Source of the DNA: Agrypnia vestita | Taxonomy: Eukaryota > Arthropoda > Insecta > Trichoptera > Phryganeidae | Assembly: GCA_016648135.1 (NCBI GenBank) | Contig: JADDOH010014835.1 | Location: 1-64,000, forward strand | Direction: 5' to 3' | DNA: 64,000 nucleotides | Shown here: positions 1-11,249 of the stretch, in pieces | Layout: each line of letters opens with the position of its first letter | Numbering within the stretch: the first letter of the stretch is position 1 | Notes under the pieces: model-generated | Seen by the model: only the letters and a program-made list of their open reading frames with translations | The model's database searches: none | What the model was told of the DNA's origin: nothing | Position numbers and translations under genes: made by a program

Positions 1-640
1 AATTAGGTTTCAAAATTTTTTAACTGTAAATCAGAAATTAAAATTGAGGTAGGGAACATATTAAACTTAATTGTAATAAAAAGCAGAAGTGTTAGTTACA
101 AAAATTATTGAAAAGAGTTTTTGTACTTAAAATTAAAAAATAAAATAAATGATTTCTCTGAATTTCGCAACCTATTTGTTCTCCGCTTCTGAAATCGTAG
201 CGTAATGCTATAAAGACAAAGCGTACGTAGTTTCAAAAAAATGTCTTAAACGCTAGATCAAAATCGGTTCAGCCGTGCTCGACAAGTAATAAGTAGAAGA
301 CAGACAGTCATCGAATTTTTATGTTCGATTTATATTCATTGTATTTTTGATTTCACAGTTGGAAAACTTTATAAAAGCAATTTTGAAAACCACTGCTCCG
401 GTATATTAAGGTTTCGTGCAACCGGAAATAATGGAATGAAGCGAGAACACCTGTTATCTTTCAGGAGACTGAAATTCTAAATGAATTCACGCAACCTTAC
501 AGAATATTACGATATAACATTATATTAATTCCGTACTTCATTCTTGTATTCACATTTACATTCATAAAACAAATATATTTTTATTTTTAATAATATTTTT
601 ATATGCATGTTCTGAGAACACAATTACTAGATTTGTCTAC
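1..640. other. No gene seen
   Basis: AT-rich DNA. At 255-320, CGGTTCAGCCGTGCTCGACA followed by an AGACAGACAG run is a common dispersed insect repeat. Nothing else is recognisable. Confidence 0.6.
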
Positions 641-872
641 GGCGATCATTATAACTGTGACCCGTCAAAAATAAAGGTACTTTTACATGTAGGTTCCTAA
701 GGAATAAGTTTGTACTTTGTTATTTTAAAAAAATCGGAAAAAAGTTTTGCAAAAAAAAATTTTCGAAAAAATATTTAAAAAAAAATACTATAAGGGAGTT
801 ATGGACGTTACACAAAGTTACGGGGACAAACGGACGGACGGACGGACAGAAAGACAACGAAATTATTATAAC
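640..872 (-). repeat. GACGGGT/GACGGACGGACG repeat, shared with 9480-9735
   Basis: CCCGTCAAAAATAAAGGTAC, TTTTACATGTAGGTTCCTAA then (CGGA)n, reverse complement of the order at 9480-9735. A dispersed non-autonomous element, class unknown. Confidence 0.55.
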
Positions 873-884
873 TGGGTTAAAGTT

Positions 885-1020
885 AAATGATAGATGTCTC
901 GCAGAGACGAAACTATTTATATGAGAAACGTGTATAAAAGTCTTTTATTCGATGGCCCAGGGCTTGGAACCTGTATGAGCTGTCTTAAGTAATCACTCTT
1001 CACAAAGCAACGTTCAATTT
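885..1020 (+). repeat. Repeat shared with 50019-50160
   Basis: AGATGTCTCGCAGAGACGAA, ACTATTTATATGRGAAA, AGTRATCACTYTWCACAAWG, AACGTTCAA in the same order and orientation at both sites. Identity unknown. Confidence 0.7.
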
Positions 1021-1044
1021 TTATTTCTCTGAAATACCATGCGC

Positions 1045-1310
1045 ACGGGCAAGTTAATGCATGCTTGTCTCTGACAAGATTAACACGCATGTGGTAATTA
1101 TTGGTGTAAGTTTAAAAATACCATGGTTGTGGTGTACGACTATAAAATTGTGAACATAGTAGTGTAGTGTTGGTCCTGACGAAGACAGGTACGTCTCGAA
1201 ACCGGTAGACCTTAAATCTGGTAGTGGTTTTTACTAATTTAACTAACATTCTGTTATAATGTCTAACCATAAAGTTAATGCTTTAAATATTAAAAAAATT
1301 AATAATGTTA
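1045..1310 (+). repeat. Penelope-like 3' repeat, copy 1
   Basis: Shares about 250 bp with 40170-40425: a GCATGCTTGTC block, GTGAACATAGTAGTGTA, and a tail TAATGTCTAACCAYAAAGTT. At its centre is CTGACGA (1176), stem AGAC/GTCT and CGAAAC (1197), the same layout that follows the GIY-YIG regions elsewhere. Assignment to Penelope-like elements is inferred from that motif only. Confidence 0.5.
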
Positions 1311-1599
1311 CCAATAGTATTCAGAAAACAACGTTAGTAATAGAAAATTAGAAAACAAAAACGATTTATTGTGTTGCCGCTATCCATCAAATAATCGCAT
1401 AAGGGTAATTGTTTGAATCATGTTTTGTTCTAATCGGATCTACGGTTTATAAGCCATGGCGTCCCGAAGTTGACTGAGAGCGTCAATTGCTAAGTTCTCA
1501 CGGGCAATGCTGATGTAAACTGTAGAAACATTTATTTGTTTCCAATCCATTTACATCTATTTGTTAATGGATCGAATCGTTAATATGTTACTGATAATT

Positions 1600-1835
1600 A
1601 CCTAAGACAGCTTCAGCATAGATTGTTTCACATTCCAATATATAGGACCAACCTAACAATGGTTGTGCCTGTTGGAAGAGCTACTGCTATGCTGAACAAT
1701 ATTACTGTGGACATTGCTGTTCCATGTCTCTGAGAGGGTTTTCCGAAGTAGGATTCTCCTATACCTGTGATATAAATGAATTTATATACATTGGATACTT
1801 TGTTGTTTATATATTTTCTCACTTGTTAATAATAT
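1600..1835 (+). mobile_element. LINE family C 3' coding/UTR fragment, copy 1
   Basis: Inverted copy of 14860-15130. Read in the LINE direction (minus) it gives LRQLQHRLFHIPIYRTNLTM and VGRATAMLNNI, a Jockey-like ORF2 C-terminus, before AT-rich 3' UTR. In this window the LINE runs right to left, toward lower-coordinate flank at about 1600. Confidence 0.45.
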
Positions 1836-2355
1836 TTACGAATTAAACATATGTTTGTAATGCAAATGTTATATTTAAAATAAATAAATTGAAATTGATA
1901 ATTGACTTGTAAACATTCTAATTCATAATCTTTTAAAGTCTAACCTGTTTTGTGGACGGTCGGATTGAATATTTACCCCATACTTCAGAATAAATGTCAA
2001 AATATAATTTGAAAATATATACTGGCTATCTTACTTAGTGCTGTGAATTTTATTTCCCACAATAATTAATAAATTAGTCTCATATAAAAAGGTAAACTCG
2101 AGACATAGCCATCAGAGTTAACAACCTTCGGAGAATTTTTGAAAAGCGATTACTCTCGTTTCATAATCCTCTTACATTCAGTTCTTTAAAATGAACGATG
2201 AATGGTATTTTCAGGTATTTTCGATTCGGGTGATTAGATTTTAGGGCTATTCATAAATGCTTTCGTGTGTTATTGCGGGAGATTTTATCCTACTAGTATA
2301 GGCTGTTTTTTTTCTTTGGGCAGACCTTATATTTTCTACGTACTAAAAATATTAC

Positions 2356-2600
2356 TATCATCATCATCATCATTCTTGGCACTACAACCGTTGGTGGGTC
2401 TTGGCCTCCTCAATAATTTTCCTCCACTCATCTCGGTCTAGTGCCAGCTCTCTCCAGTTTCGAAGGTCTAAGGCAGAGATATCTTTGAGGACGTTGTCAC
2501 TCCATCTTAGTTTTGGCCTTCCTAAGCTCCTTCGCCCTGTTGGCCTTGAGTTTAGCAGGGACTTTGGTGCTTGATGCTCGGACATTCTCTCCACATGACC
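2356..2600 (-). mobile_element. LINE ORF2 C-terminal tail, family A copy 1
   Basis: Minus-strand coding remnant GRRSLGRPKLRWSDNVLKDI, then LRNWRELALDRDEWRKIIEE. A GRPKxRWxDxV block followed by AxDRxxWRxxxEEA closes many insect R1/RTE-like reverse transcriptases. Copies of the same family lie at 16615-17040 and 33775-34095. Confidence 0.75.
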
Positions 2601-4100
2601 ATGTGGAGGGAATGAAGAATATTAAAAATATTACTATAATTATTAAAAATATAACTATAATCATCGCAAAATGACGTGATAAATAAAATTCGTAAAAATG
2701 AAATCAATTGACACAAATGATATTTTTGTAAAGAATATTTGAATTTCTGTCGATGAAATAACAAATTTGTGCATATTCGTTATTACACATGAATAATATT
2801 ACCTACAGTAGTACCTACTTATAGCTTGTTGGTCTTGTGGTTAGGACTCAAAGAATCATTAATTTAATATAGGTAGGTTAACCATTCATTTCATAGAACT
2901 CTAATTACTAAATTCTAACATTCTATATCTCTACATGATGAAAATTTTCTCTGATCTACCGTTTATTTTAATCTTTCGTGAACTGAATATTTATTAATCC
3001 GTTTATACGGTACGAAGGACCATTTAACTAGAAAATTATAAATGTTTTGATAATTAGGATTTTTGATAAGTAGCGAGTAGCAGCGATGTGAATTGTGAAT
3101 TTATTATCATTATAGTCAAAATATTTTATTATGTTTATCAGTAATAAATTCAAAGTTTTACCGATATACCAACTGTATCATTTTCCGATAAATTAGCGTA
3201 TCCCTACCACTGCTCTGATTCCAACCCTCACCTCCTCCCAGTTCTATTCCCGTGTTACTTTCAAAACTTCTCAAGAAACTCATTACATTTTTCACTCATC
3301 AGATACTGTCGCATACCATTAGTTCAATTATATTATCTCATGCAATAAGTTTGTCGCTTACTATTTATTCATATAAAATTAATCACTTTACCAATTTCTG
3401 CTAAAATTACTACGCTTAGCACCTGTGAATCTTTGTTGTTGGTTTATACCATGTAATGTTTTAAAATTATAATGCTTCTAATAAAAAATACATAAATAAA
3501 ATAAAAAGACTGCAATAAAAAGATATTTTTTTATCCGTTTGTTGTCTGTCAGAGGTATTTTTTTTTATATATACATCCATCCACAAAGGTAGTTAATTCG
3601 CTGTCTTAAAATAGGAATGGGGAACATTTGGGATTATTCGGATGGAGCCAGCGAAATAATATAATTTCACAATTTGAATATTTAAACAACGGCTTTCAAT
3701 TTGACAGGTTAGTATGCGTGAAGCGTAATTGTGGGATAACGCTCCTAAAAAGTATCTTAAGTTAATCAAATTTTTTGTATTTTTTGGGTAAGTGATATAC
3801 AGCTAGTATAAATATAGTTTTTAATTGTATATTTCGCATTATTCGTATCTCAGCTAACCAAATAACCATCAAGTCGCTACTTCGTAGGGGTAGGCAGAGG
3901 AAGGACATTTACACATTTACCAAAATTTACGAAAAATATTTTCATTATTTAATAAATAAATAATTATTAAATAAAATGTTCAGAAAACAAAAATTTACAA
4001 CAAATTTTATACATAGAAATTTAAATAAAAAATCTCTATAGAATAGAATTAAGTATGCGACTTGATTTACATAACGTTAGGCTATTAAAAATACTAACTA
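2600..4100. other. No gene seen
   Basis: AT-rich unique-looking sequence apart from the SINE head at 2818-2862. No coding trace on either strand. Confidence 0.6.
2818..2862 (+). mobile_element. SINE family 2 head fragment
   Basis: TAGCTTGTTGGTCTTGTGGT then TAGGACTC, the 5' head of the family-2 SINE, without the B box or body. Confidence 0.55.
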
Positions 4101-4590
4101 ATCTTCTTCTTCATCATCAGCCTTCGTCTCTCCACTGCTGGATATAGGCCTCTTCCTTCCCTTTCCATCCTTCCTTGTTGTTTGCTAATTGTAGCCATTT
4201 CTTTCCCCCCGCAGCGGCTATATCATCGGCCCATCTCTTTTGAGGTCTTCCGATGCCTCTCTTATTCTCCCAAGGTCCCATTTCAGAACTCTGGGAGGCC
4301 GTCTTGTAGCATCCTGCCTTGCAACATGTCTTGCCCATTGCTATTTTAGCTACGCTACATGATCATTTCGTCATTTCTAATTCTATCTCTTAGGCTTACT
4401 CCAAGCATGGATTTCTCCATGGATCGTTGCGTGCATTTGAGCTTTTCTACACATTTCTCTGTAAGGGCCATAGTCTCCACTCCATACTTCATCACTGGCA
4501 GTATGCATGATTCAAAGGCTTTTATTTTTATGCTGATTGGGATCTCTTTGTTTTCGAAGATATGTTTGAGTTCGCCAAAAGCAAAACTAA
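4100..4590 (-). mobile_element. RTE/R1-like LINE RT C-terminal fragment
   Basis: Minus-strand remnant: SIKIKAFESCILPVMKYGVE, then KLKCTQRSMEKSMLGVSLRD and RIRNDEMI. A second frame nearby gives GRPQKRWADDI and a worn RW-type tail. The CTQRAMER-MLGVSLRDRIRN block is typical of insect endonuclease/reverse transcriptases. It begins around FENKEIPISIKIKAF and carries stops and shifts. Confidence 0.8.
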
Positions 4591-4974
4591 TGTAAAACTG
4601 AAATTCAAAAATGTAAAAATACATTATTTTTAATGGGATATAACGAGTATTATCATACATACCAATCTCCGTACCACAAATGTATTCAATTTGGTCACTG
4701 CCCATTGCTGCAGAACAAGATAAGAGCATTTGATAAATTCAAATTTATAAATATTTTTTTCTTATTCGAAAATTCCGAGTTCGTATCCCGGTGACAGCTA
4801 AATATTTTGTTGATACATCTTATGTCTTTCTAATTGATTAATTAAACTTGTTTTTAAAATTTTAGTCACGAGAATCAGAGAAATGTCGTACAAAGCGTAG
4901 TTTGTACGTTTAAACTGCACCAAACTGCGAGATATATTAAGTCTTTTTGCGGACATCGGGCAGAATGGCGTATC

Positions 4975-5075
4975 TAATATTCTACGGCAAATATCGCAGT
5001 GCAGTCACGTGACGGTTTAAGCACTGCCGTAATCTGGCCATGCGGGGATGCTCGGCACGTATAATACACGAGGAT
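4975..5075 (+). repeat. Repeat shared with 16405-16505
   Basis: TACGGCAAATATCGCAGTGC, CACGTGACGGTTTAAGCAC, ATCTGGCCATGCGGGGATGC. The second copy has TATGGCAAATATTGCAGTGA and CACGTGGTGGTTTTAGCAC. Confidence 0.65.
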
Positions 5076-5599
5076 ATACTTTAATTTCATTTTAGCAATA
5101 CAAGAAACAAAAAAATGTGCCACAAACATTCAAAACGGTTCCAATTGGCCGCGCCAGATTGGACGTCGCATCCGTGATTCGAGGGAGCGTACGAGACTGG
5201 ATTTTGATGGTCCAGGACACAGGTAGAATATACTTAATTGAAACCTTTGATATTATTAGGTTTGTGATCAAATTTATTTAAAAAGTATATACCGCCATGC
5301 TTTTGCGGGGTGATTTTGATATTCGGAAATATATTAACCTTTCCCAGAAACGCGTGATCCAGTGCTATAAACTCGGTGTACATGAAGAATTTTTTGATTT
5401 TTAAGTTCGATAAATAGTATAAGGAGATGGTGAATTCCTTCTGAATATTGAAAACAATACAACACAAATATCATCACGTGACGCAGGGTCAGTCTGTGAC
5501 CGCATTCTCTCTCTGGAAGATTCCATGACTTTCCATTACGTACTAAAACACTACATTGGAATTGTCTAGAACGCTCTACAGGCCTCTTGCAATTTCTTG

Positions 5600-6090
5600 A
5601 ACAAATATCTCATAGGAATTTTTATCTATAAAAGGCATCATGCAACGCGGGGTCACTCATTCATTTCGTAATGATAAGTGTGGGGCATCTCAGCGTCGGA
5701 ACCAGTGTGACCAGTGATTCCTGATGGTGATATTACAATACACGATAATACCAACAGAGCGAACACCAAAAAAGTGAACAAAAGGATACCGGGGCGAGAA
5801 GTTTCTGTACACGAATATTAAACGGAGTTTACTAGGACGTGATCAAAGCAAAAGAAACAGTGTTAATTATTGCGAATTAAGGAACAGTACAATAATATGT
5901 GGGTGAAATATTTGGGACACATTTAGCGACTGTAAAATTAAAAACAGTACTAGAATTTAACTGGTGTCCAGTGACAGCCTTATGTAATAAAATTAATTGC
6001 CTGTGTTTTAATTTACCTCCCAAAGCCACGTCTCGTAATAATACAAATATTAATTATATTTATCATTAAAATTAAAGTAAATTTAAGTGA
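5600..6090 (+). mobile_element. LTR-like repeat, family L, copy 1
   Basis: TATA-like TCTATAAAAGGC (5626), AACAGTGTTAATTATTGCGA (5858), GTCCAGTGACAGCC, AATAAAATTAATTGCCTGTG and CCCAAAGCCACGTCTCGTAA. The same order recurs at 10510-10800, 19010-19165 and reversed at 21340-21450. A promoter, then polyA signal, then a fixed 3' block suggests solo LTRs; ends were not fixed. Confidence 0.45.
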
Positions 6091-6943
6091 AAATGTGTGT
6101 CAATTATTATTAAAATGTGCTAAAAGTGAGAAAAAACATCGGTCATCACGAACTACAGCATAAGGACGCATAATACACGTTTGACCCGTCCAGCTGCGCA
6201 GCCGCTGCTAAAGAACGAAGTTCAGCAATTCGACGAATCCGACACCTGCGTTATGCGCACACCGATTTTTATAACTTACGATAGCCATAAAATTTCTTAC
6301 CTTCACAAATAAGCAAATTGTCAAATGAGTACTAGAACTACTGTAATGGCAGGAATAGATCTGTCAATAATCAATAGTCCCACAAGGCGCGAAATGATTT
6401 TTGATAAAAAAAATTGTGCGCCACAATTTTATTATAAAATATTTCTATGAGATTATAGTGAAATATTGATGAACTTAGTTGACGGTCGCTCGAGCGTGTA
6501 ATACATGCTCGTCATAGACGCACGGTGTTGACCTTGGAACCCGCTCACTCGTCGTTAAACTTGTTAATCTAGAATTCATTTTTAAATTATATTTATTGAT
6601 TAATGAATGTCTTTATTTTTTCTGAAAATTATTTACAATTTATTTAATCATTAAGGCATTATCAATATATATATATATATATATATACTTATATATATAA
6701 AGAAACCCGTGTTTCCCTATCCGCCAAGTTTTCTTCACAACCAGATGCACCACCCCTTGGTGGTTATGGTGGTAGATAGCCCATGGTGTCACATTAAAAA
6801 TGTGCGAGTTTGGTGGGGGTAGCTGTGCGTGGGTGGGAGTGGGTGACGATAATGTGCTTCCTAGCACATTGTTTTGTTATGGGAAGGCCGCAAATGCTTC
6901 AGATTGTTTCAGAATAGGCGCGCCGACTGTGTTGTTGAGTCTA
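6090..6943. other. No gene seen; 5' context of the HSE-like cluster
   Basis: AT-rich to 6700, then G/C-richer 6720-6943 with ACCACCCCTTGGTGGT hairpin (6752) and a GT-rich stretch. This part may belong to the Helitron-like element ending at 7175. Confidence 0.4.
6662..6704. repeat. (TA)n microsatellite
   Basis: Alternating TA, about 40 bp. Other simple repeats: CA at 8551-8583, GA at 10416-10434, CT at 30052-30125, TA at 30203-30248 and 47298-47350. Confidence 0.9.
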
Positions 6944-7115
6944 GAAGGTTCTGGAAAAAACTGCTCTAGAAAGTTTTGGAAGGAGAAGGTTCTAGAAAAT
7001 TTCCGAAAGTTCTATAAGGTGAGTGACGGAATGTCTCGGTGTGTCTAGAAGGTTCCTGTACATTCGATAAATTTTTTGAAAGTCCTGGAATGTTCTAGAA
7101 GACTCGCGAAAGTTC
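6944..7115. promoter_or_regulatory. Cluster of heat-shock-element-like GAA/TTC pentamers
   Basis: HSF binds alternating nGAAn and nTTCn units in 5-bp phase. Here: GAA 6944, TTC 6949, GAA 6954 (a perfect three-unit site); GAA 6985, TTC 6990, GAA 6995, (TTT 7000), GAA 7005, TTC 7010 (five of six); GAA 7048, TTC 7053; GAA 7088, TTC 7093, GAA 7098, (CTC 7103), GAA 7108, TTC 7113 (five of six). No gene starts nearby, so this is probably a transposon-borne feature. Confidence 0.6.
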
Positions 7116-7145
7116 TATGACGATCCAAACAGTGTACTTAAAATC

Positions 7146-7175
7146 TACGCGTGCGAAGCCGCGCGGGCACAGCTT
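7146..7175 (+). mobile_element. Helitron-like 3' terminus (degenerate)
   Basis: ACGCGTGCGAAGCCGCGCGG, then CACAGCTTGT. It resembles the hairpin plus CTAGT end of insect Helitrons (CGTGCGAAGCC...CTAGT), with CTAG changed to CTTG. A second end of this type is at 23560-23584. Confidence 0.5.
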
Positions 7176-7924
7176 GTTTATTATAAATTTATCAAAAACA
7201 GCACATTTTGTTTGTCTAATAACTTGTTAATTTGGAACACATTCTTCAATTGTATTTATTCATTTGCGGTGTTTTACATTTACAATTTTATTATATTTAC
7301 AATTTTAATATCATTAAGACATAATTCATTATTTATTTACCATTAAAAGTGTATTGTGTAATTATATCATATTAAAATTTTCATAAAATATTTATACTTT
7401 GTACTCTAATGCCACTCTAGGACTATCTTTTAGGGCCAATAATGACCTGTTGGCGGTCTGTTTGTTAAAAAATAAACCACATTGATTACTTTTAACGCCG
7501 ATCGGTTTCAATATCACAATGTCATTGTCAGGATGGACGCACAATAACTGATTCATAATTTATATATGCAGAAAAATCAACACTCGAGTGGGGGGGGGAT
7601 GGACTACATCGTAGTGGGGATGCGGGGTGGAAGTTAATAGAAAGACATTAAAATCATTCTGGTATATATAACCTAATTGCAATTCAGAATTTTATATCGG
7701 TGATGAAAGTAGTCGTTATGCGAACAGTTTGTTGCTTGTTTGTTCATATTATTGAGAACACAACTTTTTTTAGCTAACAAATTTTCTTACCTAATAAAAA
7801 AATGATTCATAATTCATATAGGTTATGTTATTTATATTATTTTTTATCGATTCATGTTTTAAAATACGCGTCATAAATCTCGCTTACATGGAAGTAACAA
7901 ATTAAAAGGCAATAAATACACAAT
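7176..7924. other. No gene; Penelope-end-like motif on minus at 7495-7550
   Basis: On minus, CCTGACAATGACATTGTGAT then ATTGAAACCGATCGGCG, a CTGACAA-hairpin-GAAAC layout like the other Penelope-end motifs but one base off CTGANGA. The rest is AT-rich. Confidence 0.35.
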
Positions 7925-8300
7925 AAATGTAGTCTTTCTTATGCTAGTGTTCCTCACGCGATCTTTCAGAATCTTGCCCGCTATCATTCTCAGTGTCTTC
8001 GTTTCGGAAGTCCTCAATGTTTTTTAGTCCGTATTCTGTCTGCCCTTGCTTCAACGCCGTATGTCATTGTTGGTATTATGCTTGCTTTGTAGATTCTCGT
8101 TTTGCTCTTGATGGCAATATCTTTATTTTTCCAAATTGTAAATTTTAGGGCATCACAGATTGCTGCTGCCTTGTTAACTTCACGCAGATCAGCTCCTCAA
8201 ACCAGGTCCATGCCTAGATATCTAAAGGTGCCGACCTGTTCAATAGGTTTGTTCTCTGCAGTCAGGTTACATGTTTTGGGTTGCAGTCTAATACAGATAT
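7925..8300 (-). mobile_element. LINE RT thumb fragment
   Basis: Read on the minus strand: PIEQVGTFRYLGMDLV, NKAAAICDALKFTIWKNKDI and KSKTRIYKASIIPTMTYGVE, the FxYLGx and LLYGxE blocks just after RT motif C in R1/RTE-type LINEs. Stops near 8195 and in the AT-rich left part show decay. Confidence 0.65.
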
Positions 8301-8587
8301 ATTAATTAGTAAATAAAAGGCCACAATCACTTCAAATAAGTAATGTTTAATCTTTTTTCCCACGGAGTTCGGTCATCTAAATAAAATGAAAGAATCAGAA
8401 TCACATGTTTATTCAGATATACGCAAAAATATTATTGCCAAGGTATTCTCGCGCGGCAGTGCGTTTTCCCTAGCCAAGCGCTAAATCTGAAATCACGCCT
8501 CTTGTTCTATATGTCACACATTATCCAGCATCTACCATCCTACTCGCTCACACACACAAACACACACACACACATACACACAACCAT

Positions 8588-8757
8588 TTTTTTTATGCTT
8601 CAACAGACCAGGAGGCCCAATTACAGAAGCGAAATACATCACAAATCACCCAGACTGGAGTATATCACATAGATTAAAATTATGACCTCACCGAGAATCG
8701 GACCCGGAACCCTCGGTGTGGTAAGCCAGTGTCATACCCACTGCGCTACGAGGGCCG
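8588..8757 (-). mobile_element. tRNA-derived SINE, family 1
   Basis: Minus strand starts GGCGGCCCTCGTAGCGCAGT, containing A box TAGCGCAGTGGG and B box GGGTCCGATTC about 40 bp on, then a non-tRNA body and an A-rich tail. Not a tRNA gene: the cloverleaf stems do not close and a tail follows. A worn copy is at 14240-14360. Confidence 0.75.
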
Positions 8758-8767
8758 CCAAATTAAA

Positions 8768-8943
8768 AAAAAATAGAGATGCGAACACGGAATACGTGTC
8801 ACATCAATATTCTTATTATTTTGAAACTAAGATAAACGCTTGCGCTATGAAAATAGGACTAACTTGCTAGTCTGGAGTGAGGTTTGAACCCGCGACCTTT
8901 GGATCACGATGCGAGTGTCCTGACCACAAGACTAACAAGCTAC
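8768..8943 (-). mobile_element. tRNA-derived SINE, family 2, copy 1
   Basis: Minus strand starts TAGCTTGTTAGTCTTGTGGT with B box CGCGGGTTCAAACC, then CATAGCGCAAGCGTTT, ACACGTATTCCGTG and a T/A tail. It lies directly next to the family-1 SINE in the same orientation. Confidence 0.75.
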
Positions 8944-9044
8944 TATTAATAAATACAGTTGTGATGTTCTTAACGTGCCTTGTCAGTACTAGTGTTTCTC
9001 TCTTTTTCTTATTTCGTTTGAGTTAGTACTGTGCCCCGTTGTGT

Positions 9045-9255
9045 CTCGGCTACTGCTCCTGGGATATGGATGACCAGCTGTCCCTGCATCGTTTGGTGGT
9101 CTTCCTGTTATTTGCAGGTATCTCGTTCTTTGCTATTCTTACCACTCTTGTCGAATCCGCTCTGTGCACGTGGTCTCTCCAGTATCTCCTTCTATTTCTA
9201 ATCAAACTCCGGAATCTATCTACAGGTTTATCGAGAACTCGATACAACATCTAAA
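9045..9255 (-). mobile_element. LINE RT C-terminal fragment
   Basis: Minus-strand open stretch RNRRRYWRDHVHRADSTRVV, then RIAKNEIPANNRKTTKRCRD. It fits the RRLRWxGHVxRMxxxRxxR block with a following GRPxxRWxD-like segment of insect LINEs. It is short and diverged. Confidence 0.5.
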
Positions 9256-9479
9256 TATATTGTATGCCAGGGTAATTGTGCGTGAGGGGGCGTCTTCCTC
9301 CCGCCCAGACTGCAATCTGCAATGCCCGCGTCCCGTAACTCAAAAGAGGTCACAATCACATATCTTCCTTCCCTTTCGCGCACACTCAGACATCCATCGC
9401 ATCGAGATAAATTACAACAATATACTCGTTTTCTGAATGTTTCTTCAAAAATTCTTCTTCATTCTTCTCACCCCAATTA

Positions 9480-9735
9480 AAATAATTTCATTGTATGTCT
9501 GTCCGTAACTTCCTGTAACGACCGTAAAAATTTTAATTTCTTTTTCTTTGATATTTTTTTAGAATTTTATTTATTTATTTTTATTAAATACAAATAAATA
9601 CCGATTCTTTAGGAACCGGCATGTAACGCTCTATACAAAATCTATACCGTTTGAAAGATCTTACCCAAATTTCGCACACTTATTCTCTAGGAACCGACAT
9701 GTAAAAGTATGTCATTTTTGACGGGTTAGAGCTAT
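9480..9735 (+). repeat. Copy 2 of the 640-872 repeat
   Basis: GTATGTCTGTCCGTAACTTC, TTAGGAACCGGCATGTAACG, TTCTCTAGGAACCGACATGT, TTTTGACGGGTTAG; the GGAACCGRCATGTAA block is itself doubled. Confidence 0.55.
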
Positions 9736-10509
9736 TTAAAATATAAACGTCAGAAATGCACCGGTACACTACGTGCGACATACGTGTCCTGAGAATTTCG
9801 CGGAAAACAAATAACGTAGAGCAAATTTGATTTAACCCAATTCATAGCGAGCGCCAAATCCGCGACTTGAAGGCAAATGCTTGAAAACTTCCAACTTGGA
9901 TTTATCGCCGGTGGTACAGAAGGCAATCATTTGTCCCAGAACTTCCGATTGGTCGAGCGGAAAAATCCCCCCCGGCTCGCTACCACCCGGCAAAAGTTTC
10001 CTTATGAATTTTCCTTACGGGGAGGAAAAGCTTTTGTGTATTTAGTGCTGCACCGAAACCAGGGTGACTGTCAAAACATGACTTGAATGATAAAGTTGAA
10101 TATTTTTATTTATTCTTATTTTGTCGATTATTTTGTCAATGCAAGCACTTTTTGATACAATGCACGATGCTTTATTGATGAGATTTTTCATGCGGTGGAG
10201 AAGTATTGGGCTTGGTTTGTACTAACATATGTATCAGTACTGAGAAAATAATGATAAAGTCCATTAATAATGAAATTAATTTACGAAAATTCACATTAGC
10301 ACAACTATTCATTACATGCTTTTATTTAGCTTTGCTTGTCTGTCTATCAGGGATAATTCTTAAAGTTTCAAGTATTCGACACATTTTTTGTCCAATAATC
10401 GCTCCGAAGTCTGACAGAGAGAGAGAGAGAGAGAGTTTTTACTTTCACACTAAAGCATAAATTATTACAAATGTCTGGCACGATCTATCAGCATTACAAA
10501 ATGATCAGA
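9736..10509. other. No gene seen
   Basis: 9780-10080 is G/C-richer and holds a short frame (MLENFQLGFIAGG start) with no recognisable domain. The rest is AT-rich with one GA run. Confidence 0.5.
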
Positions 10510-10800
10510 AATGGGTGTCTATAAAAGTGCTACGCAATCAGAATTATTTTTGACAAGCAACCATGAAAAGGCGATTTACCAGAGCGGGTAATTACATGCG
10601 AACGATAAACAATAGACAACAGTGTAGCGAATATTCTAGTGAAAATTATTGCGAATTACGACATTGGTGTAAATTAAAGAACGGTGCTCCGATTAATTCG
10701 TGTGCGGTGAATTAATTTAATTAATAAATTTTATTTCATTTATGTACCATTTGCCAGTGTATGATTTGCCTCCTACAGCCAATAGTTATACCAAGAAACT
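10510..10800 (+). mobile_element. LTR-like repeat, family L, copy 2
   Basis: GTCTATAAAAGTGCTACGCA, AAAATTATTGCGAATTACGA, GGTGCTCCGATTAATTCGTG, AATAAATTTTATTTC and TTGCCTCCTACAGCC. Same order as the copy at 5600. Confidence 0.45.
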
Positions 10801-11170
10801 TCACTAGTCATTTATAAAAAAAAACTGTTTAGACATACCTATTTTATATCAAACTGTAGTATGTGTCCTTTTAATATATAACTAAAATAAAATAAAATAA
10901 AGTGAAAAAATTGTTTTCCTGAAGCGTAAAACACTCTTTAAAGTTGCGTTCTCGTATCGTGATATTTACACAGTTATTCTGTCAGCATTTTCTAGGTCAA
11001 TGCGACTATTCTTTGGTGGCACCATCATTTCCATTATCACCTTAGGTGCTTTCTTATCTTCATTTGACCGTTTAAAAAAAGATAAGACGCCATATTATTT
11101 GTTCTATATTTCTCAACTGTTAATGTGAATGACACTTTTGACTCTGACTTGCTAGACAGATAGACTAGAT

Positions 11171-11249
11171 CAATGACAGACATTATTGGCTATCTATCCT
11201 GTCTGGAGAAATGACAGACATTATTGGCTATCTATCATGTCTGGAGAAA
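11171..11249. repeat. Tandem duplication, 38-40-bp unit
   Basis: AATGACAGACATTATTGGCT followed by ATCTATCCTGTCTGGAGA occurs twice in a row, with one C/A change. Confidence 0.9.

Noticed and set aside
8690..8760. tRNA gene
   Set aside because: A and B boxes are good, but acceptor and anticodon stems do not close and an A-tailed body follows; it is a SINE.
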